Assembly (NCBI RefSeq): GCF_900156165.1
Contig: NZ_FTMY01000004.1
Span: forward strand, 186,001-250,000
Source: Pseudacidovorax sp. RU35E
GTDB lineage: Bacteria; Pseudomonadota; Gammaproteobacteria; Burkholderiales; Burkholderiaceae_C
Direction: 5' to 3'
Length of the DNA stretch: 64,000 bases
Below the pieces are notes generated by a model. The model had not been told where the DNA came from, did no database searches, and saw only the letters and a program-made list of their open reading frames with translations. The position numbers and the translations under genes are program-made. Below are positions 43,970-51,675 of the stretch, piece after piece (position 1 is the first letter of the stretch; each line of letters starts with the position of its first letter).

Positions 43970-45055
43970 ATGAAGCCTGCTTCTTCCTCGTCTTCTTCCT
44001 CCTCCTCCACGCCGCGGGCGCCACGCCGCAAGGCGGGCACGCACACCATCCATGACGTGGCCGCCCTGGCCGGCGTCTCGGCGATCACGGTGTCGCGCTA
44101 CTTCAATGCGCCCGAGAAGGTGTCGGCCGCCGCGCGGGAGCGGCTCAAGGAGATCGTGGACCGCCTGGGCTACGTGCCCAGCCAGATGGCGGGCGGACTG
44201 GCCTCCGGCCGCGGCCGCGTGGTGTGCGCCGTGATGCAGAACATCGCCAGCAGCACCTTTGCCGACCTCGTCAACGGGATGACGGACGAACTGAAGGCCT
44301 CGGGCCTGCAACTGCTGCTGGCCAATGCCCAGTATTCGCGCGAGCTGGAGGAGGCGGCCATCCGCACCTTTGCCGGCTGGCATCCCAGTGCGCTGATCCT
44401 GACGCGCGACGACCACACGCCGGCGGCCGAAGCCATGCTGCAGGCGCTCGACATCCCGGTGGTAGAGGCCTGGGGGCTGGTCGAGGGCCGGCCCTTCCAC
44501 CAGGTCGGCTTTCCGCATCCCGAGGCGGGCGTGCAACTGGCCGAGCACTTCCTGGCGCAGGGCGCGACGCGCATCCGCTTCGTGCTGCCGCGGGCCAGCC
44601 AGGACTTCCGCGCCGAACAGCGGGCTGCCGGCTACCGCCAGGCCATGCAGGCTGCCGGCCTGCCGCCCGATGTGGCCGTGGCCGAAGTCGATGACGACTA
44701 TGAGGCGGGCGCGCGCGTGATGGCCGCCCATGCGGCGCAGGCGCCGGGTGCCCGGCCGCAGGCGTTGGTCTTCGCCAACGACAACATGGCGGCCGGCGCC
44801 ATCCTGGAAGCACCGGCCCGGGGTCTGGCGCTGCCGCGCGACGCCGCCATCGCGGGCTTTGGCGACGCACCGATCTCGGTGCGGCTGCGACCGGCGCTGA
44901 CCACGCTGCGCCCGGCCCGCTACGAGATCGGCCAGCAGACGGCCCGGCGCGTGTTGGGCCTGCTGGGGACGACACAGCCCGAGACACGGGCGGCGAGTTG
45001 CACGTTGGTGCCCTGCACGCTGGTCGTGCGGGAGAGCAGCCGCATCGTCCGCTGA
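43970..45055 (+). CDS. LacI-family regulator with a poly-serine N-terminus (GntR-like)
   Basis: The protein has 361 residues. Before the DNA-binding domain there is an unusual low-complexity stretch with nine consecutive serines after MKPA. The helix-turn-helix HTIHDVAALAGVSAITVSRYFNAPEKVS and hinge LGYVPSQMAGGLASGR follow, then the effector domain with RPQALVFANDNMAAGAILE. The VSRYFN helix and the overall pattern resemble gluconate-operon LacI members. It is divergent from the sugar-acid operon. The ATG at 43970 is chosen; an upstream in-frame GTG at 43961 is the alternative. No good ribosome site is seen for either. Confidence 0.9.
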   Translation: MKPASSSSSSSSSTPRAPRRKAGTHTIHDVAALAGVSAITVSRYFNAPEKVSAAARERLKEIVDRLGYVPSQMAGGLASGRGRVVCAVMQNIASSTFADLVNGMTDELKASGLQLLLANAQYSRELEEAAIRTFAGWHPSALILTRDDHTPAAEAMLQALDIPVVEAWGLVEGRPFHQVGFPHPEAGVQLAEHFLAQGATRIRFVLPRASQDFRAEQRAAGYRQAMQAAGLPPDVAVAEVDDDYEAGARVMAAHAAQAPGARPQALVFANDNMAAGAILEAPARGLALPRDAAIAGFGDAPISVRLRPALTTLRPARYEIGQQTARRVLGLLGTTQPETRAASCTLVPCTLVVRESSRIVR

Positions 45056-45074
45056 GGCGCGGCGCGGCCACTGC

Positions 45075-47669
45075 CTACCACGGGGCGGCGGATTGCTCCC
45101 GTTCCCCGCCGGCCGGCAACACCAGCGCCTCCACCGGAACCGGGGCACTGAAGAGGTAGCCCTGCAGTTCGTCCACGCCCAGCTCGCGCAGCAGCGCGGC
45201 CTGGGCCTCGGTCTCCACGCCTTCGGCCACCACGCGCTTGTCAAGCGCCGCGGCCAGCGCCACGATGGCCGAGGCGATGGCGTAGGCCGTGGTCTGCTGG
45301 CCGAAGGCCTGCACGAAGCTCTTGTCGATCTTGAGCGTGTCCAGGGGCAGGGTGCTCAGGTAGCTCATCGCCGAATAACCGACGCCGAAGTCGTCGAGCG
45401 CGATGTCGAAGCCCATGGCGCGCAGCCGGCCCAGCTTGTGCACGCAGCCCTCGATGTCGCGGAAGAAGGCGCCTTCGGTGATCTCCAGCTCGATGGCGCC
45501 GCGCGCCAGCGGAAAGGCGGCCGCCAGCGCCTCCACCTGCGGCACGAAGTCGCGGTGCGCCAGCTGCAGCGGCGACAGGTTGACCGACAGCCGCGTGAGC
45601 GGCGGATTCGCCTGCATGCGCCAGTGACTGACCTGCTGCATGGCCTCGCGCAGCACCCACAGGCCGATCTCGCCGATCAACCCGGCCTCTTCGGCGATGG
45701 GAATGAAGCGGTCGGGCGGGATGCGGCCCTTGACGGGATGCTGCCAGCGCAGCAGCACCTCGGCCGAGGCGACGACGCCATCGATGGCCCGCACACGCGG
45801 CTGGAAGAGCAGGAAGAGCTGACCCGCGGCCAGCGCGCCCGCCAGACTGCGGCGCAGCTCCAGGCGCTCGGCCGTGGACGCATTGAGCGTGCTGGTGTAG
45901 TCGACCACCCGGTTGCGGCCGCCCGACTTGGCGGCGTACATGGCGGCATCGGCGTTCTTGAGCAGCGTCTCGTGGTCGCGGCCATGGTCGGGGAAGGCCG
46001 CCACGCCAATGCTGGCGCCGATCTGCACGTCTAGGGCATCGATGCGGAAGGGCTGCTGCATGGCGGTGAGCACGCCCTGCAGCAAGGTGTGCAGGGCGTC
46101 GGAACTCTCGCCACAGACCATCAGCACGAACTCGTCGCCGCCCATGCGGGCAAGCCGCGCATCGGCACTGGCCAGGCTGGCGCGCAGGCGGTAGGCCACC
46201 TGCTGCAGCAGCCGGTCGCCCACGCTGTGGCCGTAGGCGTCGTTCACGTCCTTGAAGCCGTCCAGGTCGATGAAGGCCACGGCCAGCACATCGTCGCGCT
46301 GCGCGGCTTGCGCCATGGCCTGGTCGAGGGCATCGACCAGGCCCAGCCGGTTGAGCAGGCCGGTCAGGCTGTCCACCACGGCGCGCGAGACGAGCTGGCG
46401 CTCCCGCTCGTCGGCCTGCACCGCGACAGCCAGGCGGGCGCACAGGGCCTCGGTCTCCTGACGGCTGCGGGCGGGCCAGGGCGTGGCCTGCGTGGTGTCC
46501 ACCTGAAGCGTGAAGGTGCTGTCCGCGCGCTGCGCCACAGGCAGCACTTCGACGTGCACCGGCGTCGCGTTCGGCGCCGGCGCGCGGTGCTGCAGGTGCC
46601 GGTCGGCATCGAGCACCAGCTCGTCCGCCGGTCCGCCGTCCTTGGGCGTGATGCGGAATGCGAAGCGCCGCGCCGGATCCGAATCCGTCAGATGCAGGAG
46701 CGCAAGGGCCGCGATGTCCTGCAACGGTTGCCGCGCCAGGATGGCCGTGTCCATCTGGGCGAGCACCTGCGAGAAGGCAAGGTCTGCGCCGATCTCTCCG
46801 ACCATGCCGTTGAAGGAGTCGGCCAGCTCGCGGAATTCGTCCGTCATGACCGCGGCATCGACGCGCTGGCCGAAGTCGCCGGTGCGCACCGCGCGCGTGG
46901 CCTCGATCAACGCCTCCAGCGGCCGGGTGATGCGCCGCGAGTAGAAGGAGCTGGCAATCAGTGCCAGCAGGAAGGCCAGGCCCGTGGCCTGGGCCAGCGC
47001 GGCGCCGCTGCCCAGCGGAAGGAAGCGGTAGGCATCGCGCTGTGGCGCTGCGGTGATCAGCCAATCGGCGCCATCGAACACCGGCGCCATGTACAGCGGT
47101 CGCGCATGCGCCAGCTCGACCAGATGACCCTGCAGTGGCGAGAGGCAGTGCGGGCCTGGGGCCTGCTCGCTCTGGACGCAGACGGTATGACTGCTGCTGG
47201 CAAGGTTCTCCAGCAGATATTCGGGCCGTATGCGGCCTTCGATGCTGCCACCGCCCGGCGCGGCGATCCGCATCACCGGCTGCACGCCGATGCCGCCCGC
47301 CGCGGGCAGCAGCTGGACTTCGCTGCGCGGCCCCGCCAGCGCTTTGGCGGTGGGCACGACGCCGTCGAACACCGTCGCCGCCTGCAGTTCCAGCGCGTCG
47401 TTGGGCATGCCGCTGGCCTCGGCCTGGGCGCGCGCGCGAAGCAGCAGTTCGGCAGCGCGCAGCCGATCGTAGAGGTTCACGTTCGCCGCCTTGGTGGCCT
47501 CGGCCATCAGCCGCTGGGTGGCACGTCGCTGCAGCGCGTCGGTCAGCTCGTAGGAGATCAGCGACACGCCCAGCAACGGCAGCGCGACGATGACGAAGGC
47601 ACCCAGGAAGATCCGCCAGCCCCAGCGGCTGCGGAACACGACGGTGAAGCGCTGCCAGGGCCCGGCCAT
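45075..47669 (-). CDS. Membrane GGDEF-EAL cyclic di-GMP enzyme
   Basis: The protein has 864 residues. A membrane helix at about 19-41 and another near 235-260 flank a periplasmic sensor region of about 190 residues. A HAMP-like segment follows (SRRITRPLEALIEATRAVRTGDFGQRVD). Then comes a cytoplasmic linker, a GGDEF domain with an intact GGDEF at 510-514 (no RxxD inhibitory site five residues before it), and an EAL domain whose signature reads EVL at 637-639. The other EAL motifs are present: NLSP, ITEGAFF, DDFGVGYS, KIDKSFV and AEGVETE. The cyclase site looks active; the phosphodiesterase may be. It ends 19 bases from the convergent LacI gene. Confidence 0.92.
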   Translation of the reverse strand: MAGPWQRFTVVFRSRWGWRIFLGAFVIVALPLLGVSLISYELTDALQRRATQRLMAEATKAANVNLYDRLRAAELLLRARAQAEASGMPNDALELQAATVFDGVVPTAKALAGPRSEVQLLPAAGGIGVQPVMRIAAPGGGSIEGRIRPEYLLENLASSSHTVCVQSEQAPGPHCLSPLQGHLVELAHARPLYMAPVFDGADWLITAAPQRDAYRFLPLGSGAALAQATGLAFLLALIASSFYSRRITRPLEALIEATRAVRTGDFGQRVDAAVMTDEFRELADSFNGMVGEIGADLAFSQVLAQMDTAILARQPLQDIAALALLHLTDSDPARRFAFRITPKDGGPADELVLDADRHLQHRAPAPNATPVHVEVLPVAQRADSTFTLQVDTTQATPWPARSRQETEALCARLAVAVQADERERQLVSRAVVDSLTGLLNRLGLVDALDQAMAQAAQRDDVLAVAFIDLDGFKDVNDAYGHSVGDRLLQQVAYRLRASLASADARLARMGGDEFVLMVCGESSDALHTLLQGVLTAMQQPFRIDALDVQIGASIGVAAFPDHGRDHETLLKNADAAMYAAKSGGRNRVVDYTSTLNASTAERLELRRSLAGALAAGQLFLLFQPRVRAIDGVVASAEVLLRWQHPVKGRIPPDRFIPIAEEAGLIGEIGLWVLREAMQQVSHWRMQANPPLTRLSVNLSPLQLAHRDFVPQVEALAAAFPLARGAIELEITEGAFFRDIEGCVHKLGRLRAMGFDIALDDFGVGYSAMSYLSTLPLDTLKIDKSFVQAFGQQTTAYAIASAIVALAAALDKRVVAEGVETEAQAALLRELGVDELQGYLFSAPVPVEALVLPAGGEREQSAAPW

Positions 47670-47674
47670 CGTGC

Positions 47675-48151
47675 TCAGTAGTCGGAGGCCTTGCCGATGA
47701 AGGCGCCGTCGTTGGCGCGGATGATGTCGTCCTCGCTTGCCTTGGCGGTCAGGGGCGGCACGCTGCGGCCGTCCGGCCCCATGCTGTAGAGGTCGAAGTC
47801 GCTGTTGAGCGGGTGCAGCGAACGGTCCTTGCGCTTCTGGCCCACGGTGGCGCCCGCCATCGCCAGGTACTGGTAGTCGTTGCCCCAGGGGTCCGGCTGG
47901 GTCCAGCCGATCTGGGTGAGCGAGTCCGGGTAGCCGGCATTGGCCATGGCGTACATGCTGAGCTTGGCGGCGATCACGCCGATGTCACGCACGGCGTCGT
48001 TGACCTTCATGCGCTCCCGATAGTCGGCATAGCGCGGCAGGCCGATGGCCGCCAGCACGCCGATCAGCGCGATGACGATCAGCAATTCGAGAAGGGTGAA
48101 GCCAAGCAGCCACCGTCGCCGTGTGGTGGTGGTCCCCCATCGGTCTTTCAT
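47675..48151 (-). CDS. Type II secretion/type IV pilus pseudopilin, GspG-like
   Basis: The protein has 158 residues. After a short basic leader ([17 protein letters not shown]) the prepilin cleavage site [28 protein letters not shown] is unmistakable, with Glu at +5. The C-terminal part has [10 protein letters not shown] and [10 protein letters not shown], the GspG-type pattern, in which GspG binds calcium. No other secretion or pilus genes are next to it; it precedes the GGDEF/EAL gene by five bases and may share its transcript. The ATG at 48151 gives the usual leader length; an in-frame GTG at 48169 is possible. Confidence 0.88.
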   Translation of the reverse strand: MKDRWGTTTTRRRWLLGFTLLELLIVIALIGVLAAIGLPRYADYRERMKVNDAVRDIGVIAAKLSMYAMANAGYPDSLTQIGWTQPDPWGNDYQYLAMAGATVGQKRKDRSLHPLNSDFDLYSMGPDGRSVPPLTAKASEDDIIRANDGAFIGKASDY

Positions 48152-48491
48152 GGGTGAAGTGATCCGCACGCAGTTGAGCAGTCAAGAAAGGCCAGAGCTT
48201 GCGATGAATGTAAACAAATGCAAGCAGGACAGCGCCCCATTTGGTGGAGAGGTCAGTCGGTTTGGGGGAAGGCGCGGCGAGCTCAACACGCTTTAAAGAA
48301 ATGCAATGTGTATTATGTCAACTAAAACGTCGACCCGGCGCAGCGGACGTCGCGGCGGTGAATCCGCCGCACCGCGGCAAGACGCACGCGCTCGGGTGAC
48401 TTGGCGGCACCCTGGGTTGGGCCGGCCTCGCCCCACCCCGCCGTAGCAGAATGATTCGTTCGAGCCTTCAACGACTACCCAGGACCACGAC
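48152..48491. other. 340-bp gap between divergent pilin and ankyrin genes
   Basis: The gap is clearly less GC-rich than the surroundings, with AT patches around 48195-48240 and 48290-48330 (TTTAAAGAAATGCAATGTGT then TATTATG). TATTAT at 48311-48316 could be a -10 element for the ankyrin gene. I see no convincing -35 element, operator palindrome or small gene. Confidence 0.4.
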
Positions 48492-49019
48492 ATGACCCAC
48501 CCAGGCGACGGCTCAGAGCCACCCAACGAAGAGTTTCTCGAGTTTGCACGCCAGGTCTTCCAGCTTGCACGCACCGGCGATGCTCAAAGGCTTGCGTCTT
48601 TGCTGGAGAAAGGTCTCCCGCCCAACATGAGCAACCACAAGGGCGACACGCTCCTGATGCTCGCGGCCTATCACGGACACATCGAGGCGACCAAGGCCTT
48701 GCTCGACGCGGGCGCAGAACCCGACCGGTACAACGACATGGCCCAGACGCCGATGGCGGCTGCCGCGTACAAGGGCTACGAGGCCGTCGTCGAGCGGCTT
48801 CTCGCTGCCGGCGCTCGTCCGAATTTCGCTCCTCCCGGCGGCAAGACGCCTCTGATGTTCGCCGCGATGTTCAACCGCCTCGAGATCGTCAAGCTGCTTC
48901 TGCAACACGATGCCGACCCCGCTGTTCTGAGCTCTGAGGGGCTGGACGCGCTGAGTCTTGCCCGAAGCATGGGCGCGGCCGACACCGCCGCGTTCCTCGA
49001 AATGCGGATGGCTGCTTAG
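48492..49019 (+). CDS. Ankyrin-repeat protein
   Basis: The protein has 175 residues and no signal peptide. Four ankyrin units follow an N-terminal helix: GDAQRLASLLEKGLPPNMSN, KGDTLLMLAAYHGHIEATKALLDAGAEPDRYN, AQTPMAAAAYKGYEAVVERLLAAGARPNFAP, and GKTPLMFAAMFNRLEIVKLLLQHDADPAVLS. Such short bacterial proteins are protein-binding scaffolds; near relatives accompany catalases or phospholipases, but no such gene is here. Its base composition is a little lower in GC than neighbouring genes. The ATG at 48492 lacks a strong ribosome site. Confidence 0.88.
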   Translation: MTHPGDGSEPPNEEFLEFARQVFQLARTGDAQRLASLLEKGLPPNMSNHKGDTLLMLAAYHGHIEATKALLDAGAEPDRYNDMAQTPMAAAAYKGYEAVVERLLAAGARPNFAPPGGKTPLMFAAMFNRLEIVKLLLQHDADPAVLSSEGLDALSLARSMGAADTAAFLEMRMAA

Positions 49020-49113
49020 CCAAACTGTCGCTTCGACCTCGCATCGCACCCATCTGCCCGCAGCGGCGAACGCGCTTTCCCCGAGCCGGCGCCGCGTCTT
49101 CCAGGTTTCTTCC

Positions 49114-50280
49114 ATGACTGCTGCCTCTCCCCCGATCCTTCCCTTGTCCGGTGTGCGCGTCGTCGAGTTCTGCTCGACCGCCTCGGGGCCGTTCTCGACC
49201 ATGCTGCTGTCCGACATGGGGGCCGAGGTGGTCAAGATCGAGCCGCCCGCCGGTGACGGCCTGCGCCAGTGGCCGCCGCTGAACCAGGGCTACAGCGAGA
49301 ACTTCGCCTCGCTCAACCGCAACAAGCGCTCGGCGGTGCTGGACCTCAAGAATGCCGACGATCTGGCCGTGGCGCGGCGGCTGATCCTCGAGGCCGATGT
49401 GCTGGTCGAGAACAATCGCCCCGGCGTGATGGACCGGCTCGGACTGGGCTACGCGGCCCTGTCGGCCGACAAGCCCACGCTGCTGTTCTGCTCGATCTCG
49501 GCGTATGGGCAGAGTGGCCCGCGGGCCACCGAGGGCGGCTTCGACCTGACGATCCAGGCCGCGGCGGGCGTGATGAGCGTGACCGGCGAGCCCGAGAGCG
49601 ATCCCGTCAAGTGCGGCGTGCCCCTGTCGGACTTCGCGTCCGGCCTGTATGCGGCCTTCTCCATCGCCGCCATGCTGGCCCATGTGCGCGCCGGCGGCCG
49701 CGGCGCCCACATCGACATCCCCATGTTCGGCTGCACGCTGGGCGTGGCCGCGTTGCAGACGAGCGAATACTTCGGCACGGGCCGAAGCCCGGCCAAGCTG
49801 GGCTCGGCCCACCCGCGCAACGCGCCCTACCAGGCCTTCCGCGCGCAGGACGGCCATTTCGCCATCGCCGCCGGCAACCACAAGCTCTGGCTCGATGTGC
49901 TCGGCGTGGTGGGCATGCCCGAACTCGCCCAGGACGCGCGCTTCGTCACCACCACCGACCGGGCGCGCCACCAGGCGGCCCTGCGCGACATTCTCGAAGC
50001 CGTGTTCACCACCCGGCCGGTGGCGCACTGGATCGACGCCTTCCAGGCCGCGGGCGTGCCGCATGCCCGCATCAACGACTACGCCGCGGCGCTGTCCGAC
50101 CCGCAGACCGAGCACATGGGCTGGGTGCAGCCGCTGCAGCTGCCGGGCGGCCAGACCACGCGCACCTTCGCGTCGCCGGTGCGGCTCAATGGCCAGGGCT
50201 TTCCGATCCGGCGTCCGCCGCCCGCCCTGGGTGAGCACACGGAGGCGCTGCGCACGGACAGCGGCTGGAGCGCCGCATGA
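49114..50280 (+). CDS. CaiB/BaiF (family III) CoA-transferase
   Basis: The protein has 388 residues. It has LSGVRVVEFCSTASGPFSTMLLSDMGAEVVKIEPP, SLNRNKRSAVLDLKN, and YGQSGPRATEGGFDLTIQAAAGVMSVTG, which holds the catalytic aspartate; the C-terminal part covers the interlocked dimer fold. It moves CoA between a thioester and a carboxylic acid. It overlaps the thiol-dioxygenase gene by four bases, which in turn overlaps a hydratase gene, so the trio is one pathway. Its substrate may be the sulfinic acid made by the dioxygenase (inference). The ATG at 49114 begins just before the conserved N-terminus. Confidence 0.88.
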   Translation: MTAASPPILPLSGVRVVEFCSTASGPFSTMLLSDMGAEVVKIEPPAGDGLRQWPPLNQGYSENFASLNRNKRSAVLDLKNADDLAVARRLILEADVLVENNRPGVMDRLGLGYAALSADKPTLLFCSISAYGQSGPRATEGGFDLTIQAAAGVMSVTGEPESDPVKCGVPLSDFASGLYAAFSIAAMLAHVRAGGRGAHIDIPMFGCTLGVAALQTSEYFGTGRSPAKLGSAHPRNAPYQAFRAQDGHFAIAAGNHKLWLDVLGVVGMPELAQDARFVTTTDRARHQAALRDILEAVFTTRPVAHWIDAFQAAGVPHARINDYAAALSDPQTEHMGWVQPLQLPGGQTTRTFASPVRLNGQGFPIRRPPPALGEHTEALRTDSGWSAA

Positions 50281-50879
50281 GCGCCGTCCGCGCCGAGAGC
50301 CGGCTGCTCGAATTCGTGCGTGGGATGACACGGCTGGTCGACACCCAGGGCCCCGACGAGCCGCGGCTGCTCGCCGGCGCTGCGCCGCTGATGAAGACGC
50401 TGGTGGCGCAGGACGACTGGCTGCCCGATGCCATGGCCCAGCCGCATCCGACGTACTACCAGCAGCACCTGCTCTACGGCGATCCGCTCGACCGGTTCTC
50501 GCTGGTGAGCTTCGTCTGGGGGCCGGGCCAGCAGACGCCGGTGCATGACCACACCGTGTGGGGCATCGTGGCCATGCTGCGGGGCCGCGAATCCAGCCAG
50601 CGCTTCACGCGCGACGCCGAAGGGCGGATGACCGCCAAAGGCGAAGCGCAGGTCCTCGTCCCCGGCGAGCTGGAGATCCTCTCGCCCACCGAGGGCGACG
50701 TGCACCAGGTGTGCAACGCCCTGCCCGACCGTGTCTCCATCAGCATCCACCTGTACGGCGGCAACATCGGCCGCATCGCGCGGCATGTCTATGTACCGGG
50801 CACGACCGAGGTCAAGCCCTTCGTCTCGGGCTATTCGAACGCGCTGGTGCCCAACCTCTGGGCGGGAGCGACCGCATGA
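50277..50879 (+). CDS. Cysteine-dioxygenase-family thiol dioxygenase (possible 3-mercaptopropionate dioxygenase)
   Basis: The protein has 200 residues with a cupin fold. The three iron ligands are visible: His 90 and His 92 in PVHDHTVWG and His 143 in GDVHQV. These match the spacing of mammalian CDO (86, 88, 140). The SxHxY triad is present in ISIHLYGG. The cross-linking cysteine of eukaryotic CDO is absent, as is usual in bacteria. Enzymes of this family oxidise cysteine or 3-mercaptopropionate to the sulfinic acid with O2. Between a CoA-transferase and a hydratase gene (ATGA overlap on both sides), an organic thiol acid is the likelier substrate. 3-Mercaptopropionate breakdown is known in Variovorax. 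Confidence 0.85.
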   Translation: MSAVRAESRLLEFVRGMTRLVDTQGPDEPRLLAGAAPLMKTLVAQDDWLPDAMAQPHPTYYQQHLLYGDPLDRFSLVSFVWGPGQQTPVHDHTVWGIVAMLRGRESSQRFTRDAEGRMTAKGEAQVLVPGELEILSPTEGDVHQVCNALPDRVSISIHLYGGNIGRIARHVYVPGTTEVKPFVSGYSNALVPNLWAGATA

Positions 50880-51649
50880 GCGCGCCGTCATCCGCGCAGG
50901 CGCCGCTGCGCACGGTGCGCACGGGCGACCTGCTGGAGATCTGGCTCGAGCGGCCCGACCGGGGCAACGCGCTGTCGGCGACGCTGGTGGCGCAGCTGCA
51001 CGAGGCCGTCGAGCAGGCCAGCGCCGACCCTCGGCTGCGCCTGCTGGTGCTGCGCGGTGCCGGTCGCCATTTTTGCACCGGTTTCGATCTGTCCGCGCTC
51101 GAGCAGGAGACCGACCACAGCCTGCTCGCCCGTTTCACCCGGGTGGAGCTGATGCTGCAGGCGGTGCATGCCGCGCCCTTCCCCACGCTGGCACTGGCGC
51201 AGGGGCGCACGATGGGCGCCGGCGCCGACCTGTTCGCGGCCTGCAGCGAGCGCTGGATCGTGGGCGAGGCCAGCTTCGCCTTTCCCGGTGCGGCTTTCGG
51301 GCTGGTGCTCGGCACGGCGCGGCTGGCCGACCAGGTCGGCGCCGGCACGGCGGCCGGGTGGGTGGAGAGCGGCGCAGTCATCGACGGACCTGCCGCACTG
51401 GCGGCAGGTCTGGCGACGCGGCAGGTCGAAATGACCGACCTCGAATCGGCGCTGGCTGCCCGGCGAGAACAGGCGCAGCGGCTGGACCTGCCGACGCACC
51501 GCGCCATCCATGCCGCAGTGGCCGACGACCGCCGCCGCCGCGGCACGGACGGCGATGCGCGGGACCTGGCCCGGCTGGTGCGCTCGGCCGCCCGCCCGGG
51601 CCTGCAGCAGCGCATCGCGGCGTATCGCGACGCCCAGCGCAAGGCCTGA
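50876..51649 (+). CDS. Enoyl-CoA hydratase/isomerase family protein
   Basis: The protein has 257 residues of the crotonase fold. It has LEIWLERPDRGNALSATLVAQL, the oxyanion segment GAGRHFCTGFDLSALE, and GRTMGAGADLFAACSERWIVGE, then FAFPGAAFGLVLGTARL. The C-terminal third is Arg/Ala-rich. It starts with an ATGA overlap on the dioxygenase gene. As the last of a three-gene unit, it should act on the CoA thioester made by the CoA-transferase, by hydration or elimination. It is convergent with the DUF1501 gene, 26 bases away. Confidence 0.85.
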   Translation: MSAPSSAQAPLRTVRTGDLLEIWLERPDRGNALSATLVAQLHEAVEQASADPRLRLLVLRGAGRHFCTGFDLSALEQETDHSLLARFTRVELMLQAVHAAPFPTLALAQGRTMGAGADLFAACSERWIVGEASFAFPGAAFGLVLGTARLADQVGAGTAAGWVESGAVIDGPAALAAGLATRQVEMTDLESALAARREQAQRLDLPTHRAIHAAVADDRRRRGTDGDARDLARLVRSAARPGLQQRIAAYRDAQRKA

Positions 51650-51657
51650 CCGGGCCC

Positions 51658-51673
51658 CGGCCCCGTCGGGCCG
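51658..51673. terminator. Short GC hairpin between convergent genes
   Basis: CGGCCC-CGTC-GGGCCG is a perfect 6-bp stem with a four-base loop, placed between two converging stop codons. It has no T-run on either strand, so at most it is a weak bidirectional terminator. Confidence 0.3.
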
Positions 51674-51675
51674 TC

